The translations under genes and the position numbers were made by a program. The notes below the pieces were generated by a model. It did no database searches. It had not been told where the DNA came from and worked only from the letters and a program-made list of their open reading frames with translations. Shown here piece after piece: positions 24,823-33,238 of a stretch of 64,000 nucleotides of DNA. The stretch covers positions 1,488,001 through 1,552,000 of the forward strand of contig CP030868.2 of the NCBI GenBank assembly GCA_004010835.2, given 5' to 3'. Positions within the stretch are counted from its first letter, which is position 1, and every line of letters begins with the position of its first letter. Source of the stretch: Oenococcus sp. UCMA 16435. Its GTDB lineage: Bacteria > Bacillota > Bacilli > Lactobacillales > Lactobacillaceae.

Positions 24823-25132
24823 TTAAATCCAGCTGAGACGATCGTTGTTTAGAAAGTTTGTTATTTTGAAGGCTTCCAAAGAAATTGAATTTTGTGCCAA
24901 ACCAAGCAGAATACAATAAAAAATAAATATCCCATCTTTTAGATAATTTTTAGCCATTTCTGTATCAATAATTGGAAAAGTCTGACTATCATGAGAAATT
25001 AATTGTCGTAATGATTCTGAAAAGAAAAACCCCAGTGGCAAACATAATAGCCATTATAGCCGAAATTAGAAAAACGATCTGTATTAACGATAAAGACCAG
25101 CCGATTATTTTTGAAAGCCCATCTTTATTTTT
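24823..25132 (-). pseudogene. Small membrane protein remnant with a frameshift
   Basis: The ATG at 25132 opens a 48-codon frame (MKNKDGLSKIIGWSLSLIQ, one TM helix) that stops after RIITTINFS; the following sequence in another frame (IIDTEMAKNYLKDGIFIFYC and a second helix) runs to a stop at 24823. Together they would make a protein of about 105 residues with two TM helices. The upstream motif TGACAAACGAT is at the same distance as for the DUF2975 gene, so it may be a shortened relative. Family uncertain. Confidence 0.45.
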
Positions 25133-25234
25133 CATAATTTTCTATATAAATATCTTCAGATTGATAAATGTTAATCGTTTGTCATTATTTTATAATCATG
25201 TTATCATATTTACATTAAAAAAAGGAAGTGAAAT

Positions 25235-25315
25235 ATTAAGCAAGAAGAGTGGGGAAGTGAGCTGCAACAAAGGATTGTAGAAATAAATTCGATGTTCACT
25301 AAAAAGGAATTTTGA
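25235..25315 (+). CDS. Possible 26-residue peptide with ATT start
   Basis: A frame begins at ATT 25235, directly after a strong AAGGAAGTGA ribosome site, and gives KQEEWGSELQQRIVEINSMF followed by TKKEF and a stop. It has no canonical start codon. The peptide is acidic-amphipathic, and lies at the head of the membrane/ABC cluster. It could be a RiPP-type leader or a decayed small gene. The evidence is only the ribosome site and the open frame. Confidence 0.25.
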   Translation: MKQEEWGSELQQRIVEINSMFTKKEF

Positions 25316-25358
25316 CGATTGTCCTCCTATTAAGAGGAGCCATAAAGGTCGGTATGCA

Positions 25359-25889
25359 ATGAAAATCTTAAAGCGGAGTTTTTGGTTTGTTTTATTATGT
25401 GCAGTTTCTGTTATAACGTCCATATATAGTTACAGTTATTATGAGATTTCTGATAGTTTTATAAGGTTTCAAGGTAGTTCATCTACTATCTCTCCGACAA
25501 CTGTTTTTCAATTATTTGTTATTTTTCAGCTGCTTTCCGTGATCGCTTTACAGATTATTCTTCCATTAGTAGAGACACTTATCGCAAATTTTAATTCATC
25601 AAATAAAATCAAGATCGTCCATTTTATTGTTCCGGTGGCAGTAGCGCTTATTTTCTCCTTGACGATTAATACTTCGTTATCGATGATTTCAGAAAGATCT
25701 TTATCTTCCATTTCATTCAAGCTGGCTTTATCGCCGACGACGGCAATTATAATCAGTCTGATATTTGGAATTAAGCTGTTTTTGCTTGATAAGAAAATTT
25801 ACTATATGAAGATTTTTGTTCTTCTAGCAACTGTTTATTTGGTTCCTTTACTGCCTGTTGCTCTGGATTTTCTAGAAGCAGGAAAGTGA
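25359..25889 (+). CDS. Uncharacterised membrane protein, first gene of an ABC cluster
   Basis: A 176-residue, very hydrophobic protein with five predicted transmembrane helices (about 5-25, 47-75, 86-108, 125-142 and 150-168). No conserved family is recognised. AAAGG lies about 10 bases before the ATG. It is followed by a 35-residue TM peptide gene, a 420-residue membrane protein and an ABC ATPase, all on one strand. The cluster resembles self-protection/export systems of RiPP or bacteriocin loci in size and layout, but the product is not identified. Confidence 0.65.
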   Translation: MKILKRSFWFVLLCAVSVITSIYSYSYYEISDSFIRFQGSSSTISPTTVFQLFVIFQLLSVIALQIILPLVETLIANFNSSNKIKIVHFIVPVAVALIFSLTINTSLSMISERSLSSISFKLALSPTTAIIISLIFGIKLFLLDKKIYYMKIFVLLATVYLVPLLPVALDFLEAGK

Positions 25890-25925
25890 AATTTTTTAAA
25901 TATTTATTACAGACGAGGTGGACGA

Positions 25926-26033
25926 ATGAATCGACGGAATAAAAAACTAGTAGTACTTGCGGTTTTTATTACTTTTGCACTAGTATTTTCGATATATACT
26001 TTGGCTAAAATTCTTCTTGGATATATGTACTGA
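25926..26033 (+). CDS. 35-residue single-TM protein
   Basis: The ATG follows GAGGTGGACGA, an excellent ribosome site. The product has a basic start (MNRRNKKL), one transmembrane helix (VVLAVFITFALVFSIYTLA) and a short hydrophobic tail. The next gene starts one base after the stop. It may be a small subunit or immunity-type peptide of this ABC cluster. Confidence 0.6.
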   Translation: MNRRNKKLVVLAVFITFALVFSIYTLAKILLGYMY

Positions 26034-26034
26034 G

Positions 26035-27297
26035 ATGAAATATTCAAAAATTAAAAAAGTTTCTCAAGATAGAATGATAGAGAATACTTTTGAAACATTG
26101 TTTCCTCTTGTATCAAATTTTCATTCTACGGATAAAACAAAAATAATTAGAGTTATTGTCCTCTGCAAGCACTTAATGGAATATTTCAATTTTATTCCTT
26201 TGCTATTTATTAATATCGTGATATTAACTTTTGTGCCTTTAAGTCTCCGGCTTATTACTTTATTAACCCTGTTTGCTTTTCTTGTTGCGTTAGACGATCC
26301 TTTGTTTGATATTCCTGATGAAGAAAAAAGATATTTGCGTTTTCTGTCATTCCGATTTCCTTATCATACAAAATTCATAATAAAAACAATCGGTGCATTG
26401 CTGTTTAAAAGAACTAGTAGCAGATTAATCGTCGAGTTTTTCTCGATTTTAATATCTATCGGATATTTAAAAGCATCATTATTGGAAAAGCTCGTCATTT
26501 TTTTGGTCGGGTGTCTGCTCTCTACGATTATTGTGATTGCTAAGAATTTTGCATTCACAGCTTTTAAAAAACGCGTGTTAATTTTTAAAGAGAAAACGAT
26601 TTTTACAAAATATATTAAAGATCCTTTCTCTCGAGGAATTTTAAGATCTTTTAATTATGGTTTCTTTATATTTGAATCGATATTTGTTTTGCCAGTGATA
26701 ATTGTGATGGTGGTTAGCAATTTTTTTAGCTCTGAAGTTATACGACAGATATGTATAAGCCTATATCCCTATATGATTATTATTTTGATAAAGATGATAA
26801 TGTCTTTTGCACCTTTCCCAATAAAAGAAAGAAGAAGCAACTTTTACTTAACAATTAGATATAGAAAATTTATACCCTTTGGTCTTTTAAGGCTGAGTAC
26901 GATATATCTTATTATTTGTATTCCTGTTTGCCTTCCTTTTATTATTATCTGTTCTAATTTTAATAATTGGTTATTAAACATCGTTAGCGTTTGTGGTCTG
27001 CTTGTTATTACAACCGAGCTCTGTATGACCAGCACTCTAAGAATTTTTCATTTTAAATCCAAGGATATAGGGCGTGCTTTATCTTTAAAATACCAACGAG
27101 ATGATGTATATTTGTACTTTATTTATTTAATTGTCCCGACTATTTTATTAAGGGTTATTAACAACCTAACTAAAAATAATAATTCCTCATCATTTTTATT
27201 AATCGCCATTTTTTTAATTTTTTCTTCATTAAATTTATTAGTAGCACTAGGAGGAATAAATAATTTTAAAGTTAGAAAATTTAAACAAAAATTTTAA
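26035..27297 (+). CDS. Large uncharacterised ABC-type membrane protein
   Basis: About 420 residues with 10-12 predicted transmembrane helices and basic cytosolic loops. I do not recognise a family, but it sits directly before and overlaps the frame of an ABC ATPase, so it is most likely the permease of that transporter. The ATG at 26035 is 1 base after the stop of the 35-residue peptide gene; coupling would explain the lack of a ribosome site (a TTG at 26017 is the alternative). AT content is high, unlike the mntH module. Compare with the second membrane/ABC cluster at 29.3-32.2 kb. Confidence 0.65.
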   Translation: MKYSKIKKVSQDRMIENTFETLFPLVSNFHSTDKTKIIRVIVLCKHLMEYFNFIPLLFINIVILTFVPLSLRLITLLTLFAFLVALDDPLFDIPDEEKRYLRFLSFRFPYHTKFIIKTIGALLFKRTSSRLIVEFFSILISIGYLKASLLEKLVIFLVGCLLSTIIVIAKNFAFTAFKKRVLIFKEKTIFTKYIKDPFSRGILRSFNYGFFIFESIFVLPVIIVMVVSNFFSSEVIRQICISLYPYMIIILIKMIMSFAPFPIKERRSNFYLTIRYRKFIPFGLLRLSTIYLIICIPVCLPFIIICSNFNNWLLNIVSVCGLLVITTELCMTSTLRIFHFKSKDIGRALSLKYQRDDVYLYFIYLIVPTILLRVINNLTKNNNSSSFLLIAIFLIFSSLNLLVALGGINNFKVRKFKQKF

Positions 27298-27916
27298 TGA
27301 AAAAAACAGCTTATTTTCAGGATTCAATTTGGAAATTGATAGTCCCTCAATTGTTGAATTATCCGGTAAAAATGGTGTCGGCAAAACAACACTTTTGAGC
27401 ATTTTAGGCGGTATTTGTTCTTTTTCGGGAACTATCCTATATGATGAAATTAATTTAAAGAATAATTATGACAGCTATATGCAAAAATCCATTTTTATTA
27501 GCAATAGTCCATTTATGTATGACTATCTAACAGTCAAAGAAATGATTGATTTCATTAATGATTTGGCAATTCCATCGATAGAATGGAGAGAGGAACTGTC
27601 AATTTTATTCGAAGATCTTTCTTTAAAACGTTATGAAAATGTGTTTATAAAGGATCTTTCTCTTGGAACGGCACAAAAAGTTTCAATTATTGTTTCCATG
27701 TTGAATCAACCATCATTAATTCTTCTGGATGAGCCGTTTGTAAATATTGACAAAGAATCCGTAAAAGTATTAAAGAATTTTTTTAAAACGTATATTTTTT
27801 CTCATAATGCAATATTAATTTATGCTTCCCATGATTCTGCTATTGCAAATAATTTTGCCAATAACTTCATTCATTTGCTGGAAAGAGACGGTCATACGTT
27901 TGTTGAAAATAAGTGA
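27263..27916 (+). CDS. ABC transporter ATPase with a non-canonical start codon
   Basis: A 217-residue ATPase: LKLENLNKNFNEKNSLFSGF is a normal ABC N-terminal strand region, Walker A SGKNGVGKTT, signature LSLGTAQKVSI, Walker B LILLDEPFVNID, and H-loop ASHD. The first conserved residues are reached only if translation starts at ATT 27263 (or ATA 27260), 8 (5) bases after a perfect AGGAGG at 27249-27254; upstream the frame closes with TAA. The first canonical start, TTG 27329, would remove 22 residues of the fold. Either AUU initiation or a mutated ATG explains this. It pairs with the preceding membrane protein. Confidence 0.75.
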   Translation: MLKLENLNKNFNEKNSLFSGFNLEIDSPSIVELSGKNGVGKTTLLSILGGICSFSGTILYDEINLKNNYDSYMQKSIFISNSPFMYDYLTVKEMIDFINDLAIPSIEWREELSILFEDLSLKRYENVFIKDLSLGTAQKVSIIVSMLNQPSLILLDEPFVNIDKESVKVLKNFFKTYIFSHNAILIYASHDSAIANNFANNFIHLLERDGHTFVENK

Positions 27917-28004
27917 GAAAGACATAAAGTACGGGTATCCTCGCCAAAAAAGCAAGATTGCTCTAATCATGGTTTCAATTATGACCTTTTTGGCAAATCC
28001 CTGA

Positions 28005-28017
28005 GCGGCGGCCGCCG
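28005..28017. other. 13-base G+C palindrome in AT-rich DNA
   Basis: The only 13-base run of pure G/C I noticed, GCGGCGGCCGCCG, includes the palindrome GGCGGCCGCC (28007-28016). It lies between the ABC gene and a minus-strand gene; function unknown. Confidence 0.5.
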
Positions 28018-28020
28018 AAA

Positions 28021-28230
28021 TTACTTTCTTTTGTATCCCAGATAACCAGCAATACTTAAAAGATAACCAATAATAATAACGACGGCTAATATAAAACTAG
28101 TATTAGAAGCAATGCTAAGAACTCTTATTTGATTTAAGCATAAAAAGACTATAAATGCTATTTGAAAGATCCAAGCAATAATAGGTTGTCCAAGAAGCTT
28201 TTTATAAATAACTTTTTGCATTATTTTCAT
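28021..28230 (-). CDS. Small two-TM membrane protein
   Basis: A 69-residue protein with a basic N-terminus, two transmembrane helices (about 17-35 and 43-65) and a basic C-terminus (GYKRK). AAGGGTAA precedes the ATG. It is on the opposite strand between two membrane/ABC clusters. Size and topology are those of small bacteriocin immunity proteins, but no specific family is evident. Confidence 0.5.
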   Translation of the reverse strand: MKIMQKVIYKKLLGQPIIAWIFQIAFIVFLCLNQIRVLSIASNTSFILAVVIIIGYLLSIAGYLGYKRK

Positions 28231-29019
28231 TTACCCTTAAAGAGATTATAAAACGATTTTATTTTATCAAGGAATTAAATAGTGTTTCTACTATAATTTC
28301 TATAAAAATTCTAATCATTTGATAGACACTTTTGGCACCAAACCAGATCTCCTTGGTATCTTACCTTGTATGCTATGGCCAGGAGACCCAATGGCTTTAA
28401 ATTGTAATCTTTACTGTCTTTAAAATATTATTTGGAAACAAATCGAGGATTATTTTACATATGTCATATATAATTATGTTTCTTAAAAATTTGAAATATT
28501 TTTATTCGATATAAAAGCTGCTGCTGCAAGAATTAAAAAAGCAGCAAATTTAAAAGATAGGTCTGGTAGTATTGTGAGTTTACCTAAGACTCACTTGTGA
28601 TTGATCGACGAGCTTCTTAATATCTGTATCAAGCTGTTAAGCCAACATTTTCTGCAAATAGCTGGCCTGCAACCAGTAGAGCCGGGTATACTCAAAGATT
28701 ATCGACCAGCCCAATTATATGAAAATTCTCAAGTGGTTAAGGAGTTACGGGTTGATCGATTAAATAGAAGAAGTCGTCGCGACCGAATATGACGGTATTT
28801 TAGCCTCGGTTTTTCCACAAATTATCAGCATTATTTTTGGCATATTGTCGACAAAAATCGCTTTGAATAAGAATCCGATTGATATTTTAAGATAGTAAGA
28901 TTATAGGCTGAACTCACGGACCATCTAGTTATTTAAAAACATACAACCACATTAAAAAAGTGATAAACTTATTTTGTAGCGTACATTTTTTTCGTATCTA
29001 CATTAATTGGAGGTTTATT
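28231..29019. other. Gene-poor stretch before the bacteriocin-like gene
   Basis: A hairpin TCTCCT(T)GG/CCAGGAGA lies around 28349-28388. A 63-codon frame at 28601-28792 lacks a ribosome site and recognisable features, so I do not call it. The 3' end supplies the promoter region of the bacteriocin-like gene. Confidence 0.5.
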
Positions 29020-29294
29020 ATGCAAAAGGAAACCAATGTTAGTTCATCACTAAAAGTCACTGCTCTTTTAGGTGCGGCTACAATGTTATTTTCATTTTTT
29101 GTTTCTTTGCTCCTTCACCTGAATACTACTACAACAGCAGTGCTGTACTCTATTTTTAATACGTATAGCAGCATTGTGGTGGCACTTTCTGTTGCTGTTG
29201 CGTGTACAGGCTGTCGGCACTATTGGATCCGCAACTGCTGCGGCAATCATGTACGCTGTTAATAAAACCCAGGGCTAAGGCAATCGCATTCTAA
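29020..29294 (+). pseudogene. Circular-bacteriocin-like structural gene with two +1 frameshifts
   Basis: An ATG with GGAGG upstream opens a frame: a leader (MQKETNVSSSLKVTALL, hydrophobic to about residue 33), then TTTTAVLYSIFNTYSSIVVA and LSVAVACTG. One extra base near 29211 moves the frame to GVGTIGSATAAAIMYAVNK; another extra base in the AAAA run at 29264-29267 moves it to PRAKAIAF and a stop at 29292. Corrected, the precursor is 90 residues with a leader of about 33 and a mature part of about 57, hydrophobic, Gly/Ala-rich and ending KAIAF like circularin/uberolysin/leucocyclicin-type circular bacteriocins. As sequenced it cannot make that peptide. The following genes match the biosynthetic set. 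Confidence 0.65.
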
Positions 29295-29296
29295 AG

Positions 29297-30433
29297 TTGG
29301 TGAGCAAAAAGAGAAAAATAGGAAGGCATAAGAAAGAAACTGTTTATTTCGGTATCTTTTCTATATGTGTTGCATTTTATATCATTTTAAAAATCAATTT
29401 TAAGTCCGGTGTTTCGCATAGTAGCGAAATACTTGTCCTATTAGTAATGTTAAGCTCTTTTAATATTCATAAAATCGGTACGATTTTTAATGTCAGGAAA
29501 GAGCCTAAAACATTTTGGGTAAAGCGTACCTTTTTATTAAGGTACGCTTTACTTGTTTTTTTAAAATCATTTGGCTTACAGGTTTCAGAGTCGCTTTTTT
29601 TTGCATTGATTCTAGTCATTTATAAGATAATACCAGTGGATTCTTTCATTTTACTTGTTTTCTACGTAATGATAGTGGATTTTGGGTTTGTATTAATAAA
29701 TATTTCCTCATATATCTTTAATATACTCTCCTTGGTTTTTCCAATCCTACAAATTACTAATGGAGCATTATTTAACGGAAGTGAAAAGATTTTGTCATTG
29801 GGAATATTGATCATTATGTATTCATTAGTTATGCACTCAATAACGACCTTAAACATAGTTAGATTTGGCTCTTTTTATCCTGTTGTTGCTCGAAGTGATC
29901 TGAACCCAGCTGGACAGGAAAAAATTGTGCTTAGGAGTTTTAGCCAACACAAGTTAATCATAATTCTTGTCTGTATTTGCGATTTTCTATTAATCTTCTG
30001 GGCCAATATATTTCATTTGTTGAATTACTTAACTCCTGGCTCTGTCACTATTATTATGTTTATAACCATTCTTGAAGCCATTATCGGAAACAGCACCTCT
30101 GAAATGGAATTAGGCAAGGATCGTATCAAAACTATGCTTGCAACCGGTGGCACTTCATTTCTCTTGAGATTTAGAAGTAGCATGATTTACTTTTGGTGCA
30201 TAACGCTTGCTTTAAATATAGTGTTGTCTTCCATTATCCAAATGCTTTTTACTATGAATGCTATAAGTTTGATAACGATGGTTTATCTTCCCTGTCTTTT
30301 TATTGTATCTATGCTGTATTACAGAAAATCAGAGTTAATTGTTGCCAACAGTGATATTAGAGTCAAGCTAGTCATACTAGTCGCTTACGTAACAGTGATT
30401 GTTGGAGGAATTATAATTGAAATTTACGTTTAG
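29297..30433 (+). CDS. Circular-bacteriocin biosynthesis-type membrane protein (CirB-like position)
   Basis: A 378-residue protein with about 10 predicted transmembrane helices and no recognisable domain. It starts (TTG, or GTG 29300) 3 bases after the bacteriocin stop, without its own strong ribosome site, so it is probably coupled. In circular bacteriocin clusters such as circularin A, the structural gene is followed by a large multi-spanning protein needed for maturation or secretion; position and topology match. This one is shorter than the circularin counterpart. Confidence 0.6.
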   Translation: MVSKKRKIGRHKKETVYFGIFSICVAFYIILKINFKSGVSHSSEILVLLVMLSSFNIHKIGTIFNVRKEPKTFWVKRTFLLRYALLVFLKSFGLQVSESLFFALILVIYKIIPVDSFILLVFYVMIVDFGFVLINISSYIFNILSLVFPILQITNGALFNGSEKILSLGILIIMYSLVMHSITTLNIVRFGSFYPVVARSDLNPAGQEKIVLRSFSQHKLIIILVCICDFLLIFWANIFHLLNYLTPGSVTIIMFITILEAIIGNSTSEMELGKDRIKTMLATGGTSFLLRFRSSMIYFWCITLALNIVLSSIIQMLFTMNAISLITMVYLPCLFIVSMLYYRKSELIVANSDIRVKLVILVAYVTVIVGGIIIEIYV

Positions 30434-30908
30434 CTGTAAATCAACCTTTGTTTTATATATCCTTTTAACATTTTTCTCAATTTCTGTTTGTATTTTGGCT
30501 GCATGTATATTAAATATTAATTATTTCACATCAGGTAAGCCTTCATTTGACACAGATACTTTTAAGATGATTTTATTTGCCAATATTAGAGATTATTTCA
30601 AGTATGTCTTTTTATACTTACTATCTCCCATAATGCTGGTTATAGACACAATCATAAACTCGTTTCAAATTACCATAGGTGTACGTATCTTAGGGACGCT
30701 CGCTATCCCTAGATTGATGCCTCATTCTTTAATTGAACTGCCAAACATTTTGATTTACCATTTCTTATCCTTCTACCAATTTTCCATTTTTTTAAAAAAT
30801 CGGAGTCTTAAAGCAAACTTCAAGGCAATAAGACGTTTGAAGTGGGTATATATGGCATCATTTCTGTCAGTTATATTGGGTGCATTAGTTGAGGGCTATA
30901 TAGGATGA
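30417..30908 (+). CDS. SpoIIM/DUF95-like membrane protein (CirC-like)
   Basis: A 163-residue protein with five hydrophobic segments. The stretch RLMPHSLIELPNILIYHFLS (about 108-127) matches the hallmark PHG.lElpai motif of the SpoIIM/DUF95 family, the typical third gene of circular bacteriocin clusters. TTG start with GGAGGAATTATAA; it overlaps the previous gene by 17 bases and the ATPase gene by 4. This domain is the strongest single clue that the locus is of the circular bacteriocin type. Confidence 0.7.
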   Translation: MKFTFSCKSTFVLYILLTFFSISVCILAACILNINYFTSGKPSFDTDTFKMILFANIRDYFKYVFLYLLSPIMLVIDTIINSFQITIGVRILGTLAIPRLMPHSLIELPNILIYHFLSFYQFSIFLKNRSLKANFKAIRRLKWVYMASFLSVILGALVEGYIG

Positions 30909-31516
30909 TTCTAATAAAAATCGAAAATTTAACAAAAAAGTATAAAGAGAAAGTTCTTCTTGAAAAACTGAACTTTACTTTTTCCCCAGGAATCTACTGG
31001 TTAAAGGGATCTAACGGTCAAGGCAAAAGCACATTTTTTGATATCGTGGCCGGTTTGGATCATAACATAACTGGTAAAGTCAAAGTCGACCGTAACAAGA
31101 TGCTTTATCTGACTAATTACCCAATAGGGCTTTTGCCATTTACTGTGTCGGAAAACTTAGCAATTCTTTTCAAGACATTTGATCTGCACTTATCATCAAC
31201 TCAAGAAGAAATTTTAAACGTATTTTTAGATAACTCTCTTTCAGATCCGTATAGTGTTTTGTCAACTGGGCAGAAAATGAAAATAGGTCTTTCGTTAGTC
31301 TTACTGGCTGATTGGAATATCGTATTATTGGATGAGACTTTTTCAACAATAGATACTGAAAGTAGGGATATACTCGTAAGCAGATTGAACTATTTAGTAT
31401 CTCAGAAAGGGACTATTGTCATTTACGTTTCTCATGGCGAAGTTTCTCCAAAACTAACCAAAATATCTAAAATCATAAGCATTAAAAATAAGAGGTTTGT
31501 TTATGAAAGGGAATAG
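30905..31516 (+). CDS. ABC ATPase of the circular-bacteriocin-like cluster (CirD-like)
   Basis: A 203-residue ATPase: Walker A KGSNGQGKST (about 38-47), signature VLSTGQKMKIGLS, Walker B NIVLLDETFSTID, H-loop VSHGE. The Walker B Glu is retained (DET). ATG overlaps the previous stop (ATGA). In circular bacteriocin loci such an ATPase energises export and contributes to self-protection, together with the DUF95 protein. Confidence 0.8.
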   Translation: MILIKIENLTKKYKEKVLLEKLNFTFSPGIYWLKGSNGQGKSTFFDIVAGLDHNITGKVKVDRNKMLYLTNYPIGLLPFTVSENLAILFKTFDLHLSSTQEEILNVFLDNSLSDPYSVLSTGQKMKIGLSLVLLADWNIVLLDETFSTIDTESRDILVSRLNYLVSQKGTIVIYVSHGEVSPKLTKISKIISIKNKRFVYERE

Positions 31517-31985
31517 AAAGAAAGATGTTGTTTTATTTCTAATATTTTTGTTGTTTGAGACCTTCTTCATATATTCTGTTTTCACAAAGGACGAAACAAG
31601 GTCATCTTTATTAAAAGTGCAGACAGTACTTAGTCAGGGAGTCGATGTTTTTATCCTGTCCACTATTATTTCCGTGATTTTTACATGTATTTTCTTTTTG
31701 TTTCAATACGCCATCGGTCGACTGTTAGTCCGTATGTTTTCTTCGGACGAACCAAACTTTTTCTATTACATTCTGCCAAGGGATATTGCCTTAATGATCA
31801 ACATACTACTTTTTCTTAGCATCGGAACCAACCATCAAATTATGTTTTCTTCTGTTGTTTTTCTCTCAGCGTTCTTCACGAGCTTCTTATTCTATAAGAA
31901 TACAAGATCACTGATTCAATCTTTTATATTTGCTATGCCAATATACATTGATACGCTTGTATCAATTTTGATGGTTTTGAAGTAA
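31503..31985 (+). CDS. Membrane protein of the bacteriocin-like cluster
   Basis: A 160-residue protein with four or five transmembrane helices (about 8-25, 45-70, 90-105, 112-130, 138-158). AAGAGG lies 8 bases before the ATG at 31503, inside the end of the ATPase gene. No family is recognised; it probably is the permease partner of the ATPase. The reading frame is intact. Confidence 0.65.
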   Translation: MKGNRKKDVVLFLIFLLFETFFIYSVFTKDETRSSLLKVQTVLSQGVDVFILSTIISVIFTCIFFLFQYAIGRLLVRMFSSDEPNFFYYILPRDIALMINILLFLSIGTNHQIMFSSVVFLSAFFTSFLFYKNTRSLIQSFIFAMPIYIDTLVSILMVLK

Positions 31986-32053
31986 ATAGTCTTATTAATT
32001 GTAATATCGTTTTATAAAAAAATTAGGTAAAAACGTACAAAAGGATGTTGATA

Positions 32054-32236
32054 ATGAAAAAGTCTTCTAATCGTCTTTTCTTAACTGGGCTGCTTTTGCT
32101 GGTGATAGGTGTGATTTTAGATCTAATAATGATTTTCGGAGGTAAAATGATACCTCATTCTCTTACCACCACGCTTGCAATTGGAGCTCAATTAATTAGT
32201 TTAATCTCTGTTTATATACTATTTAAGTTTTCATAG
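32054..32236 (+). CDS. Small two-TM protein, candidate immunity protein
   Basis: A 60-residue protein with a basic start (MKKSSNRLFL), two transmembrane helices and a basic end (LFKFS). AAGGA lies 8 bases before the ATG at 32054. Circular bacteriocin clusters usually end with a small, basic, two-helix immunity protein (CirE-like); size, charge and position fit. It is 68 bases after the preceding gene. Confidence 0.6.
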   Translation: MKKSSNRLFLTGLLLLVIGVILDLIMIFGGKMIPHSLTTTLAIGAQLISLISVYILFKFS

Positions 32237-32975
32237 ATAGTCATTTCTTTGTGATACTTTTTAGACCGACTAAAAAATGAACGGATAGGCCCTGGTATTT
32301 GTTGCGGAGGTCTTTTGCGATCACCTTGCTAATAAGGCAGCGCTCACAGAAACATGATTTTAAGTAATTTTAGTGTGCCTGTATTGATAGCGAAATACTG
32401 ACAATATGACTGACTTATCTTGTGCATCCAACAAATAATGTTAAGTTTATTGCTATGCCAAGGATCAATGACTAGTTCAAGATGTGAAACTTTAGCCAGC
32501 AATTCATAGATTTGCTACAATCTGGACAAGAAAATAACTGCTTTAGCTTTGCCGAACTAGTGGTTATTTTTTTGATTATTTTTAACGATCGCAACAATCA
32601 ACGCAATTAAGTTAATGACCAAAAGATTAACTCCGATCGTTAGTGGTAAAGCGTCTGAAACCGACAGTTAGGCTTCTTTTATAATATTTAAAGAACTTTC
32701 GCATCGGCGTTTCGAGAAAATCTATTTTACGGAATTTAAACCCAAGGTTATCGAGATAATCAAAAATTAATTCAGTCAAAAGATGGATCAATCAGCTATG
32801 AAGAAGAGGATAGTTAGTTTGTTTAAAAAGGATCATCCAGAATTGTATTGAACGTAATAAAAAAGCGTAAGATAAATCAAAATTAATAGCTCTGCACGTT
32901 TTTATTTTGAATTATTACTTTGCCACAAATTTGCCACACATATTAGATTAAAGCTTGATATGAAAGTATTAAAAA
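32237..32975. other. Gene-poor stretch with degraded coding fragments
   Basis: On the minus strand about 32562-32673 reads as the tail of a membrane protein (LPLTIGVNLLVINLIALIVA then IVKNNQKNNH and a stop) with no start. Another fragment without a start lies near 32700-32850. No complete gene is supported; the bacteriocin-like island ends here. Confidence 0.45.
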
Positions 32976-33048
32976 TGCGCAAGGAGGGAATCGAACCCTC
33001 ATCTCAGGAACCGGAATCCTACGTGATGATCCATTACACTACTCGCGC
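32976..33048 (-). tRNA. tRNA-Arg(CCG)
   Basis: A 73-base cloverleaf on the minus strand: acceptor GCGCGAG/CTTGCGC, anticodon loop TTCCGGT with anticodon CCG, T loop TTCGATT, discriminator A. No CCA is encoded. Confidence 0.9.
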
Positions 33049-33238
33049 GAACATTACTATTATACTAGACTATTTGCTTGTTTGTAATTCTTATTTAAGT
33101 GGTCTGGAATTAATTTGTTAAATTTTTGTCAAGTCGGAAAGAGTGTGTCAAACTATTCATTGGTCAAGCTTTGTCAGTAGCCCGTGGTATACTGATGTAG
33201 GACAATATCCAAATATTCATAAGAGGAGAAAATTTTCC

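Noticed and set aside
28601..28792. 63-codon frame in the gap before the bacteriocin-like gene
   Set aside because: No ribosome site and no recognisable domain.
29200..29294. Programmed frameshifting to make the circular bacteriocin
   Set aside because: Two separate +1 shifts with no slippery heptamer, stop-codon context or downstream structure; decay is simpler.
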